Shown piece after piece: positions 1 through 7,451 of a stretch of DNA of 64,000 nucleotides. The DNA comes from Bordetella flabilis (GTDB lineage: Bacteria; Pseudomonadota; Gammaproteobacteria; Burkholderiales; Burkholderiaceae_B): the NCBI RefSeq assembly GCF_001676725.1, contig NZ_CP016172.1, positions 5,518,001 through 5,582,000 on the forward strand, given 5' to 3'. The notes under the pieces were generated by a model. The model saw only the letters and a list, made by a program, of their open reading frames with translations. It ran no database searches and was not told where the DNA came from. Positions within the stretch are counted from its first letter, which is position 1, and each line of letters opens with the position of its first letter. The position numbers were made by a program, and so were the translations under genes.

Positions 1-225
1 CTGGTGCCGACCTTGGGATACACGGAAACGGCCGACCGCGTGGGCTACGGCGGGGGCTATTACGATCGTACGCTCGCAGCCCTGAAGAATGGCGGACACG
101 CCGTCACGACGATCGGCATCGCATGGTCTTGCGGGCGGCTGGACGGTACCCATATTCCCGCGCCGCACGATGTAAGGCTGGACGCCGTGCTGACGCCGGA
201 GGGCTGGGTGCCCAAGGCGCCCTAG
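1..225 (+). CDS. ygfA: 5-formyltetrahydrofolate cyclo-ligase, C-terminal part
   Basis: This enzyme converts 5-formyltetrahydrofolate to 5,10-methenyltetrahydrofolate with ATP, returning a folate dead end to one-carbon metabolism. Only the last 74 residues are inside the window; the reading frame is open at base 1, so the start lies upstream. The family signature GYGGGYYDRTL is present, followed by the usual C-terminal stretch with PAPHDVRLD, where the aspartate and histidine region closes the domain. The stop is TAG at 223-225. In related bacteria this gene often follows the 6S RNA gene, which would lie outside this window. Confidence 0.93.
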   Translation: MVPTLGYTETADRVGYGGGYYDRTLAALKNGGHAVTTIGIAWSCGRLDGTHIPAPHDVRLDAVLTPEGWVPKAP

Positions 226-328
226 CTCAAGGCGAAAGAAAAACGGAAACCGTCCGGCCGGGCGCATATTCGATCGGTCTATCGTGCCGCGCGGCGGCGG
301 CGCACAATCGTGGTGCGGTGCGCATCGA

Positions 329-342
329 ATGGTGCGCACCAT
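329..342. promoter_or_regulatory. 14-bp perfect palindrome upstream of the ATP-grasp operon
   Basis: ATGGTGCGCACCAT is a perfect palindrome in the 291-bp space between the cyclo-ligase and the ATP-grasp gene, about 175 bp before the latter's start. It could be an operator for a dimeric regulator. No U-tract follows it, so it is not a terminator. The function is unknown and chance occurrence in GC-rich DNA cannot be excluded. Confidence 0.3.
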
Positions 343-516
343 GGTGGGTCGCGGACGCGGCGGCGCAAGCCCGGTGCATGGCTGGGCACCGTCCGGGCGA
401 TTCCATCGTCCAGCTGTTCCATACTTGGCATAGCTGTTGCTTCTTGATGAATTGCGGGCGCGACATAGGCCCGTGGGGCCCCGGCAAGCACCGGCCCCTA
501 CCGGAGGAGCACAAAG

Positions 517-1947
517 ATGGACCAACCGTCCGGCCGCATCGCCGCCTACGACGAAATGCACGATAGCGCGGGGCGGGTGCGTCCGCATTACCAAGCGCTC
601 CAGCAGTGGCTCGCCGAACAGACCGAAGAAGGCATGGCGGCGCGGCGGCTGGAGGCGGACCTGAATTTCCGCCGCGTGGGGATCACGTTTTCCGTGGTGG
701 GCGACAAGGCCGGCACGGAACGGCTGATCCCCTTCGACCTGATTCCGCGCGTGATTCCGGCACAGGAATGGCGGCTGCTGGACGCTGGCCTGAAGCAGCG
801 CGTGCGCGCGCTGAATATGTTCCTGCATGACATCTATCACGGGCATGACATCGTGCGGGCCGGGATAGTGCCGGCCGAACAGGTTTTCCTGAACTCGCAA
901 TACCGGCCGGAGATGCAGGACATCGACGTGGCGGAGAACATCTATTGCCATATCGCGGGCATCGACGTCGTGCGCGCCGGCGCCGGGGAGTTCTATGTGC
1001 TGGAGGACAATCTGCGCGTGCCCTCCGGCGTGTCCTACATGCTGGAAAACCGCAAGATGTCGATGCGCCTGCTGCCGGACGCTTTCAGTCGACTGAAAGT
1101 GGCGCCGGTGGCGCACTACCCTGACCTGCTGCTGGACAACCTGCGCGAAGTCGCGCCGCGCAGCATCGACGATCCAACGGTGGTGGTGTTGACGCCCGGC
1201 ATGTACAACTCGGCCTATTTCGAGCATGCCTTCCTGGCGCAGCAGATGGGTGTCGAGCTGGTGGAAGGGCAGGATCTGTTCGTCGACCACAACACGGTAT
1301 TCATGCGGACCACGCGCGGGCCGCGGCGCGTGGATGTGATCTATCGGCGCGTGGACGACGATTTCCTCGATCCGTTGTCGTTCCGCGGCGATTCGGCGCT
1401 GGGCGTGCCGGGACTGCTGTCGGTCTACCGCGCCGGCCGCATTACGCTGGCGAACGCCATCGGCACCGGCGTCGCGGACGACAAGTCGACGTACCTGTAC
1501 GTGCCCGACATGATCCGCTTCTACCTGGGCGAGGAGCCCATTCTGCAGAACGTGCCGACCTGGCGCTGCGCGCGGCCGGACGAACTGTCGTATGTGCTGG
1601 CCAATATGCACGAACTGGTGGTGAAGGAAGTGCATGGCGCCGGCGGCTACGGCATGCTGGTGGGCCCGGCCTGCACGCGCGCGCAGGTGGACGCCTTCAA
1701 GGAACAGGTGCGGGCGCGTCCGGCTGCGTATATCGCACAACCGACGCTGGCCCTGTCCACCGTGCCCACTTATGTCGAGACGGGCGTGGCGCCGCGCCAC
1801 GTCGACCTGCGGCCCTATGTCGTGTGCGGCAAGGATATGCGCACCGTCCCCGGCGGCCTGTGCCGCGTGGCGCTGACCGAAGGGTCGCTGGTCGTCAACA
1901 GCAGCCAGGGCGGCGGCACGAAGGACACCTGGGTGCTGGAGGAATGA
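517..1947 (+). CDS. circularly permuted ATP-grasp family protein
   Basis: A 476-residue protein of the circularly permuted ATP-grasp type 2 family (formerly DUF404/DUF407). ATP-grasp enzymes make amide or peptide bonds through acyl-phosphate intermediates; the substrate of this family is not established. Supporting motifs are VLEDNLRVPSGVSYMLENR at residues 161-179, the glycine-rich HGAGGYGM segment near residue 375, and the C-terminal SSQGGGTKDTWVLEE stretch typical of the family. The ATG at 517 is preceded by a good ribosome-binding site (CGGAGGAG). Its stop overlaps the next start by 4 bp (ATGA), indicating translational coupling with the alpha-E gene. No signal peptide is visible, so it is probably cytoplasmic. 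Confidence 0.93.
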   Translation: MDQPSGRIAAYDEMHDSAGRVRPHYQALQQWLAEQTEEGMAARRLEADLNFRRVGITFSVVGDKAGTERLIPFDLIPRVIPAQEWRLLDAGLKQRVRALNMFLHDIYHGHDIVRAGIVPAEQVFLNSQYRPEMQDIDVAENIYCHIAGIDVVRAGAGEFYVLEDNLRVPSGVSYMLENRKMSMRLLPDAFSRLKVAPVAHYPDLLLDNLREVAPRSIDDPTVVVLTPGMYNSAYFEHAFLAQQMGVELVEGQDLFVDHNTVFMRTTRGPRRVDVIYRRVDDDFLDPLSFRGDSALGVPGLLSVYRAGRITLANAIGTGVADDKSTYLYVPDMIRFYLGEEPILQNVPTWRCARPDELSYVLANMHELVVKEVHGAGGYGMLVGPACTRAQVDAFKEQVRARPAAYIAQPTLALSTVPTYVETGVAPRHVDLRPYVVCGKDMRTVPGGLCRVALTEGSLVVNSSQGGGTKDTWVLEE

Positions 1948-2933
1948 CCATGCTCAGTCGTACCGCGGACAACCTGTTCTGGATGTGCCGTCACGTAGAG
2001 CGGGCCGAGAACACCGCCCGCATGCTGGATGTGAACCTGCAGATGTCGCTGCTGCCCCAGGATGCCGCCACGCGCGAGCGTTCGTGGCGCGCCGTGATGC
2101 GCATATCGGAATTGCAACCCTTGTTCGACCGGCGCTATCCGGAAGGCGCCTCGCGCGATGTGCTGCGCTTCATGGTGCGCGATGCGGACAACCCGTCGTC
2201 CATCTACGCCTGCCTGCGCGCCGCGCGCGAGAACGCCCGCGCCGTTCGCGGCAGCCTGACGACCGAGGTCTGGGAAACGTACAACACCACCTGGCTGGAG
2301 CTGCTGCGCCACCTGCACCTGGAGCTGCCGGAACGCAATCCGAGCGAGTTTTTCGAATGGGTCAAGTTCCGCTCGCACGTCGCGCGCGGCGTCACGCTGG
2401 GCACCATGCTGGAAGACGAGGCGCTGCATTTCATGCGCCTGGGCATGCATCTGGAGCGCGCCGACAACACGGCGCGCATGCTGGACGTGAAATTCCATGA
2501 GTACGACGACCTGAACGAAGCCGAGCGTGGCGATGAAGCGGGCGACATATCGGGCGGCATATCGCCGCAAACCGAGTTCTACCGCTGGGCCGCCATCCTC
2601 GGTTCGGTGTCGGGCCTGGAGGTCTATCGCAAGGTTTACCGGGACGTCATCACGCCGGACCGCGTCGCCGAACTGCTGATCCTGCGTCCCGACATGCCGC
2701 GCTCGCTGCTCAGCTCGGTACGGGCCGTGTCGCAAAACCTCGAACACGTGTCCAACGGGCGCTCAGCCGAGACGGAGCGCCGCGCCGGCAGGCTGTGGGC
2801 GGAGCTGCGCTATGGCAACGTCGAGGACATCATGACCGGCGGACTGCACGGCTTCCTGGAACAGTTCCTGGACCGCATCAACGACCTGGGCAATCGCATC
2901 AGCCAGGACTTCCTCCTGCCGCTGTCCGCATAG
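1944..2933 (+). CDS. alpha-E domain protein (DUF403)
   Basis: A 329-residue, mostly helical protein of the alpha-E family, which nearly always travels with the permuted ATP-grasp enzyme and is thought to work with it as a peptide-ligase partner or substrate carrier; its biochemistry is undefined. The characteristic start TMLSRTADNLFWMCR is present. The family's internal repeat can be seen directly: HVERAENTARMLDV near residue 17 and HLERADNTARMLDV near residue 172. The frame stays open upstream, but the ATG at 1944 is chosen because it overlaps the preceding stop by 4 bp and gives the family N-terminus; an alternative ATG lies at 1950. Confidence 0.93.
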   Translation: MTMLSRTADNLFWMCRHVERAENTARMLDVNLQMSLLPQDAATRERSWRAVMRISELQPLFDRRYPEGASRDVLRFMVRDADNPSSIYACLRAARENARAVRGSLTTEVWETYNTTWLELLRHLHLELPERNPSEFFEWVKFRSHVARGVTLGTMLEDEALHFMRLGMHLERADNTARMLDVKFHEYDDLNEAERGDEAGDISGGISPQTEFYRWAAILGSVSGLEVYRKVYRDVITPDRVAELLILRPDMPRSLLSSVRAVSQNLEHVSNGRSAETERRAGRLWAELRYGNVEDIMTGGLHGFLEQFLDRINDLGNRISQDFLLPLSA

Positions 2934-2969
2934 GCCACGGGCGACACAAGGACGCGACGGAATATCCCC

Positions 2970-3764
2970 ATGAAACACGTCATCAAGCATGTCACCCACT
3001 ACCGGTACACGGCGCCGGTGAGCTACAGCATCCAGATGCTGCGCCTGACCCCACGCGTGGAAGACCACCAGCGCGCGTTGCGCTGGCACATCGAAGCACC
3101 CGGGGAGCTGGCCGGCCAGGTGGATGCCTACGGCAATGTCACGCACACGCTGACGCTGAACCGTCCGCACCACGAGATCGAACTGCGCGTCAGCGGGCAG
3201 GTGGAAGTGGACTATTCGCCCAATGGCATCATCGCCGGCGAGGAAAGCAGGCTGCCGGTGCACGCCTATTGCGTGCCGACGCCGCTCACGCTGCCCGACG
3301 AGGCCATCGCGGCCTTCTGCCGCCACGTCATGCCGCGCGGCTTGCACACGCCGGACGACGCGCTGGCCCTGGCGCAGGCGATCAGCGAGCGCGTGGCCTA
3401 CGAGCCGGGCACCACCGACGTCACGACGGCCGCGGGCCAGGTACTGGCCCTGGGCCACGGGGTATGCCAGGACCACGCCCACCTGTTCCTGGCCTGCGTG
3501 CGCGGGATGGGCGTACCCGCCCGCTACGTCAGCGGCTACCTGTACACCACCGCCGATCATGCGGCCAGCCACGCCTGGGCCGACGTCTGGCTGCCGGACC
3601 TGGGGTGGTGCAGCGTCGATATCACCAACCGGCAGTTCGCCTCCGACTGCCATTGCCGGCTGGCGGTGGCGCGCGACTATGATTCGGCCGCGCCCGTGCG
3701 GGGGGTGCGCACCGGCGGCGGGGACGAGACCATGACGGTTACCGTGCAGGTGCAAGCGGCATAG
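2970..3764 (+). CDS. transglutaminase-like cysteine protease family protein
   Basis: A 264-residue protein with an N-terminal bacterial transglutaminase-like beta domain (about residues 1-80) and a papain-like transglutaminase core. The catalytic triad is readable: Cys166 in GVCQDHAH, His201 in SHAWADVW and Asp218 in VDITN. Such proteins may cleave or form isopeptide bonds. It lies 36 bp after the alpha-E gene in the same orientation and is the third member of the conserved ATP-grasp/alpha-E/transglutaminase set. No signal peptide is seen. Proposed role, by context: trimming or transferring a peptide made by the ATP-grasp enzyme; the substrate is unknown. Confidence 0.9.
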   Translation: MKHVIKHVTHYRYTAPVSYSIQMLRLTPRVEDHQRALRWHIEAPGELAGQVDAYGNVTHTLTLNRPHHEIELRVSGQVEVDYSPNGIIAGEESRLPVHAYCVPTPLTLPDEAIAAFCRHVMPRGLHTPDDALALAQAISERVAYEPGTTDVTTAAGQVLALGHGVCQDHAHLFLACVRGMGVPARYVSGYLYTTADHAASHAWADVWLPDLGWCSVDITNRQFASDCHCRLAVARDYDSAAPVRGVRTGGGDETMTVTVQVQAA

Positions 3765-3870
3765 CGCGGGCGGGCGGCATGGCCCCGGGCAGGCGGTATC
3801 CGGGCCCCGGCGCCGGAAACGAGGCGTTGCGCCGGCCCGACGCCACGCTGGTCTTTTCCGGCGCCTTTAC

Positions 3871-3876
3871 TACAAT
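3871..3876 (+). promoter_or_regulatory. possible -10 element before the Anbu gene
   Basis: TACAAT sits 27 bp before the ATG of the Anbu gene, in a 139-bp gap after the transglutaminase gene. No good -35 hexamer is found 16-18 bp upstream, so the call is weak. It suggests that the protease gene may also be transcribed on its own. Confidence 0.35.
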
Positions 3877-3903
3877 GCGCGGATTGCCTTCGTTCGTCTA
3901 TCC

Positions 3904-4767
3904 ATGACTTACTGTGTCGCGGCCCGCCTGCATGCGGGACTGGTTTTCCTGGCCGATTCACGCACGAACGCGGGCGTGGACCAGATCGGCGTGTTCCGCA
4001 AACTGAGCGTGTTCGAACGCCCCGGCGAACGCGTCATGGTGCTGCTGACTTCCGGCAACCTGGCGATCAGCCAGTCAGTGGTGAACATGCTGTCCATGCA
4101 CGACAGCACCGACCCGCGCTCGATCTGGAACGCGACCAATATGTTCGCGGCCACGCAGATGGTGGGCGACGCCATCCGGCAAGTGCATCGGCGCGACGCC
4201 GAAGCGCTGCACGAGCAAGGTGTGGAATTCAACGTCACGCTGATCTTCGGCGGCCAGATCGGCCGCGAGCGCTGCCGGCTGTTCCAGGTTTATTCCGCGG
4301 GCAACTTCATCGAGGCGCACGAGGAGTGCCCGTATTTCCAGATCGGCGAAGCGAAGTACGGCAAGCCCATACTGGACCGGGTGCTGGACCCCGCGACGTC
4401 GCTGGACGAAGCCGCCAAATGCGCGCTGATCTCCATGGATTCGACCTTGCGGTCGAATATCTCCGTGGGCCTGCCGCTGGACTTGCTGGTGTACGAGGCG
4501 AATTCCCTGCGCGTCACCCGTTTCGCCAACATCGACGAAAACAACGCCTATTTCCGCATGATCCGCACCAGCTGGGGCGAACGCCTGCGCCAGGTGTTCG
4601 CGGAAATCGACGACCCGGTGTGGACCAATCCCTGCTCGCCCGACACCCTGGTGCCGCCCGGTCGCCTGCACCAGCCCGTGCGCGTGCTGCCCGGCAGCGC
4701 GGAGCCCACGGATATCGCACCCGTACAGGCCCTGGCGGAAGGGCCGGAGCCGCCGCAGCAGGCGTAG
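3904..4767 (+). CDS. Anbu / proteasome-type N-terminal-nucleophile protease
   Basis: A 287-residue homologue of proteasome beta subunits of the Anbu type (also called betaproteobacterial proteasome homologue). Removal of the initiator Met would expose Thr2 as the N-terminal nucleophile (MTYCVAARL). Asp18 in FLADSRT and Lys33 in FRKLSVF fall where proteasomal Asp17 and Lys33 are expected, so the active site looks intact. Anbu assembles into open, helical or ring-like oligomers in studied species. Its genomic partners in many bacteria are the ATP-grasp, alpha-E and transglutaminase genes found just upstream here, 139 bp away. The start leaves no propeptide. The natural substrate is unknown. Confidence 0.92.
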   Translation: MTYCVAARLHAGLVFLADSRTNAGVDQIGVFRKLSVFERPGERVMVLLTSGNLAISQSVVNMLSMHDSTDPRSIWNATNMFAATQMVGDAIRQVHRRDAEALHEQGVEFNVTLIFGGQIGRERCRLFQVYSAGNFIEAHEECPYFQIGEAKYGKPILDRVLDPATSLDEAAKCALISMDSTLRSNISVGLPLDLLVYEANSLRVTRFANIDENNAYFRMIRTSWGERLRQVFAEIDDPVWTNPCSPDTLVPPGRLHQPVRVLPGSAEPTDIAPVQALAEGPEPPQQA

Positions 4768-4856
4768 CGAGGGGCGGCGCCCGGCGGGGAGCTTGCGTGG
4801 GCGGCTCGGGATTCGATCGCCGCACGACGACACCCGCCGCAAACCGAGACGCGTAT

Positions 4857-4891
4857 GGAAATGCGCCGACCACAGGGGGCGGCGCATTTCC
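4857..4891. repeat. perfect 12-bp inverted repeat, 11-nt loop
   Basis: GGAAATGCGCCG at 4857-4868 pairs exactly with CGGCGCATTTCC at 4880-4891. The loop is 11 nt. A separate perfect palindrome, GGAAGATCTTCC, follows at 4899-4910. It lies about 90 bp after the Anbu stop. There is no U-run on either strand, so it is at best an imperfect terminator. Confidence 0.75.
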
Positions 4892-4983
4892 GGGCATGGG
4901 AAGATCTTCCATCTGCGCACACCGCCCAGCGTAGCGGCAAGAACCCCGACGATGGCGGCGGCCGTGGAAGAAACATGCCGCAG

Positions 4984-5178
4984 TCCGGCGGGGTGGTCGC
5001 CTGCCGGGGCCGGCACGTAGAGACCGAACGAGCTGGCGCGAAGGGACGCGTGCCGCACGGGTTTGCACCAGAACACCAGTGCGCAGCGGCCGCGGGACGA
5101 GCGTGCGAAGTGGTGTCCGGCGCCTGCGCGCCGGACCGGTCGACCGTGCCGGACACGGCAGGCGACCACCCCGCCGGA
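4984..5178. repeat. 195-bp palindromic element with perfect 22-bp terminal inverted repeats
   Basis: Bases 4984-5005 and 5157-5178 are exact reverse complements (22 of 22). The pairing continues inward with mismatches, including an exact 8-bp pair (5010-5017 with 5145-5152). The unit is 195 bp and has no protein-coding character. The size and terminal repeats resemble a miniature inverted-repeat element or a large RNA hairpin. No target-site duplication is evident at its edges. Confidence 0.7.
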
Positions 5179-5231
5179 CGGAACAAGAACATCAACCCAC
5201 GCCAGCAATCCCAGCAGTCAGAGACAAACCC

Positions 5232-6026
5232 CTAGCGGTCCGCGACCGCCCCGAGACCCGCCACCGCGCATTCATGATCGAGCAGCGATTCCGCCGACCC
5301 CAGATCGCCGAGCCCGGCCTGGTTCGACAGCAAAATGAACCCCGCCCGCCCATCGTCCAGCTGCGTGCCTGTCACCAGCAGCGTCTGCGCCCCCATCGAT
5401 GCATCGCGCGCCGCCACATCGGCTTGCAGCAACCGGAATGGATCGTTGTGAGCCATGGTCTCGTCGTCGACCAGTCGCGCACGGTAGCGATGCCTGCCCA
5501 GCCGCTCAGGCAGCTCGGCCCATGAAGGACCCAGCGCCGCGCGCTGGGTCCGCAGCGCCGCCACCACATCCGGCCGCATGCAATCGATATGGATATGCAG
5601 CTGGTCCTGTGTACGCCCATAGCGCGAATTGACGACCAGGCCGATATCCTCCCGCCCCAGCGCCACCCCCAGCGTGGCGTCGACGAAAGTCCGTGACGCC
5701 CATGCTTCCTGCCAGTAGTTCGGACCGTCGCCCTCCCACAGCACCGGGCTCTCGATGCCGGTGATGCGCGCGGTCGGAATCAGCAGGTACTGCGCAATCC
5801 CCACGCGATCCTTCAACAGGACATACCCGTCTTGCAGGTCCACCCGCGCGCACAGCCCGTCGCCCAGCCCGGCTTGCGCCGCCGGCACGCAGCTCTCGCT
5901 CACGATGCGCCACAGCGCGTCGCTGTTCGACCTCAGTATCAACCACGCCGTACCCGCGCCCATGGCGACAAGCGCGATCAATGCGAGCACGGCGCTCGCG
6001 GCGCGTATCCTGGTTCGTTTTTTCAT
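5232..6026 (-). CDS. cdh: CDP-diacylglycerol diphosphatase (CDP-diglyceride hydrolase)
   Basis: A 264-residue membrane-anchored member of the HIT superfamily that hydrolyses CDP-diacylglycerol to phosphatidate and CMP. A single hydrophobic segment at residues 8-31 should anchor it in the inner membrane with the catalytic domain outside. The HIT-like motif HIHID is at residues 144-148. The length agrees with the family. It is transcribed leftward as a single gene, 152 bp after metF; a strong GC hairpin lies in the gap. It converges on the Anbu gene across the repeat-rich region. Confidence 0.88.
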   Translation of the reverse strand: MKKRTRIRAASAVLALIALVAMGAGTAWLILRSNSDALWRIVSESCVPAAQAGLGDGLCARVDLQDGYVLLKDRVGIAQYLLIPTARITGIESPVLWEGDGPNYWQEAWASRTFVDATLGVALGREDIGLVVNSRYGRTQDQLHIHIDCMRPDVVAALRTQRAALGPSWAELPERLGRHRYRARLVDDETMAHNDPFRLLQADVAARDASMGAQTLLVTGTQLDDGRAGFILLSNQAGLGDLGSAESLLDHECAVAGLGAVADR

Positions 6027-6115
6027 CTGCTACCGGAAGAAGTTCGAGACGCTGGCGCCCCACGCGCCAGCCCCCGTACAGGTTTCCCGCAGGGGCAAGT
6101 CTCATAACAACCGGG

Positions 6116-6142
6116 CGGCGCGGCGCATTCCGCGCCGCGCCG
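6116..6142 (-). terminator. GC-rich hairpin after metF
   Basis: An 11-bp perfect stem (6116-6126 with 6132-6142) closes a 5-nt loop between the metF stop and the cdh start. On the minus strand only a weak T-rich stretch (GTTGTT) follows, so it may slow or partly terminate metF transcription rather than being a classical intrinsic terminator. Confidence 0.45.
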
Positions 6143-6178
6143 GAGTTTTACAAAACCGGCATGCCGCCGCCCGCGTGG

Positions 6179-7021
6179 CTATGCGACCAGGTTCTTCCAG
6201 ATCGCCATCGGCGCCTCGGCGCTGTTTAGCGTGTAGAAGTGCAGGCCCGGTGCGCCCTGGTCCAGCAGCTTGCGGCACAGGGTCGTCACGACATCGATGC
6301 CGAACGCGCGGATGGACGCCTTGTCGTCGCCCAGTTCGGCCAGCCGCAGGCGGATCCAGCGCGGAATCTCGGCGCCGCACATCTGCGAAAACCGCGCCAG
6401 TTGCGTGTGATTGGTGATAGGCATGATGCCGGGCACAATGGGCACCGACACCCCCTTCGCGCGCACGCGGTCGACGAAGTCGAAATAGGCGTCGGGGTTG
6501 AAGAAATACTGCGTGATCGCGCTGTCGGCGCCCGCCCGCACTTTCTCGATGAAGTGGTCCAGGTCGGCCGAGGGGTTTTCCGCCTGCGGATGCATTTCCG
6601 GGTAGGCCGCGACTTCGATATGGAAGCAGTCGCCGGTCTCCTGCCGGATGAACGACACCAGGTCGCGGGCGTACTTCAGTTCGCCCGCGTCGCCGCCCAT
6701 GCCCGAAGGCAGGTCGCCGCGCAGCGCGACCAGTTGCCGCACGCCTTCTTCGCGATAGCTGGCGAGGATTCCGCGCAGGTCTTCCCGCGTGGCGCCCACG
6801 CAGGACAAATGCGGTGCGGCGTCCACACCCAGGTTGCGCAGCATGCGCACCGTGCCGGCCGTGCCCTCGCGGGTCGAGCCACCGGCGCCGAAGGTCACGC
6901 TGACATAACGCGGGTGCATCGCCAGCATCTGCTTGGCCGCACGCAGCAGGCGCTCCTGCGCGGCGATATCGCGCGGGGGAAAAAACTCCAGGCTGTATGC
7001 CGGCGTATTGGATTCGGTCAT
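6179..7021 (-). CDS. metF: methylenetetrahydrofolate reductase
   Basis: A 280-residue flavoprotein that reduces 5,10-methylenetetrahydrofolate to 5-methyltetrahydrofolate, the methyl donor for methionine synthesis. The N-terminus carries the family signature YSLEFFPPRD. The frame is open further upstream, but the ATG at 7021 gives the normal start and overlaps the stop of the small membrane-protein gene by 4 bp (ATGA), showing translational coupling. It is functionally linked to ahcY upstream and metK further upstream on the same strand (methyl cycle). Confidence 0.96.
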   Translation of the reverse strand: MTESNTPAYSLEFFPPRDIAAQERLLRAAKQMLAMHPRYVSVTFGAGGSTREGTAGTVRMLRNLGVDAAPHLSCVGATREDLRGILASYREEGVRQLVALRGDLPSGMGGDAGELKYARDLVSFIRQETGDCFHIEVAAYPEMHPQAENPSADLDHFIEKVRAGADSAITQYFFNPDAYFDFVDRVRAKGVSVPIVPGIMPITNHTQLARFSQMCGAEIPRWIRLRLAELGDDKASIRAFGIDVVTTLCRKLLDQGAPGLHFYTLNSAEAPMAIWKNLVA

Positions 7022-7356
7022 GACACGAGCAGGGTGGACAGCAGGCCGGAGATAATGCTGAACAGGATGGCGCCGATCACCGCCCACCAGAACCCGTTGA
7101 CCTGGAAGCCTTTCAGGATGGAGCCGGTGAACCAGAACAACAGGGCGTTGAGGATAAGCAGGAACAGGCCCAGCGTGACGATGGTGATCGGCAGCGTCAA
7201 CAGCACGAGCACCGGCTTGACCAGCATGTTCAACAGGCCCAGCACCAGGGCGGCGATCAAGGCCGACCCGAAACTCGCCACGGTGATGCCGGGCAACAGG
7301 TACGCCACCACGAGCAAGGCCACCGCATTCAGAATCCAGACGAGTATCAAGGTCAT
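7018..7356 (-). CDS. small four-helix membrane protein (phage holin family IV-like)
   Basis: A 112-residue, very hydrophobic protein with about four transmembrane helices and glycine/proline turns (YLLPGITV, PITIVTLG). It belongs to the mycobacterial 4-TMS phage holin superfamily IV group (DUF360-like), widespread in bacteria and usually unrelated to phage. The function is unknown. Its stop overlaps the metF start, so it is co-translated with metF; a strong terminator separates it from ahcY upstream. No other phage gene is near, so the holin label should be taken as a family name only. Confidence 0.88.
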   Translation of the reverse strand: MTLILVWILNAVALLVVAYLLPGITVASFGSALIAALVLGLLNMLVKPVLVLLTLPITIVTLGLFLLILNALLFWFTGSILKGFQVNGFWWAVIGAILFSIISGLLSTLLVS

Positions 7357-7384
7357 GTTGCAGCTCCCGGGCTGTCAGGGTTGT

Positions 7385-7421
7385 GAAAAACGCATCCCCA
7401 CGCCGGGGCCGGCGCGGGGAT
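7385..7421 (-). terminator. intrinsic terminator of ahcY
   Basis: On the minus strand a 13-bp stem (7409-7421 with 7394-7406; one G-T pair) with a tiny loop is followed within 3 nt by TTTTT (7386-7390). It lies 30 bp past the ahcY stop and before the small membrane-protein gene. Confidence 0.75.
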
Positions 7422-7451
7422 TGCCATGGCTTCTATTGTGCGTCAGGCCTA

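Larger units (their letters stand above)
4768..5231. other. 464-bp non-coding region rich in inverted repeats
   Basis: This stretch lies between the converging Anbu (plus) and cdh (minus) genes. Open frames here have no recognisable protein character. It carries several unusually good inverted repeats, annotated separately: a 12-bp stem at 4857-4891, a 12-bp palindrome at 4899-4910 and a pair of perfect 22-bp arms at 4984-5005 and 5157-5178. None is followed by a T-tract. No gene is called. Confidence 0.7.

Noticed and set aside
4855..5235. 126-codon frame in the repeat-rich gap
   Set aside because: Runs through both arms of the inverted repeat and has no family features; the palindromic structure explains the sequence better.
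7018..7356. Prophage remnant suggested by the holin-like protein
   Set aside because: The family is common in non-phage settings and the gene is coupled to metF; no other phage genes are near.
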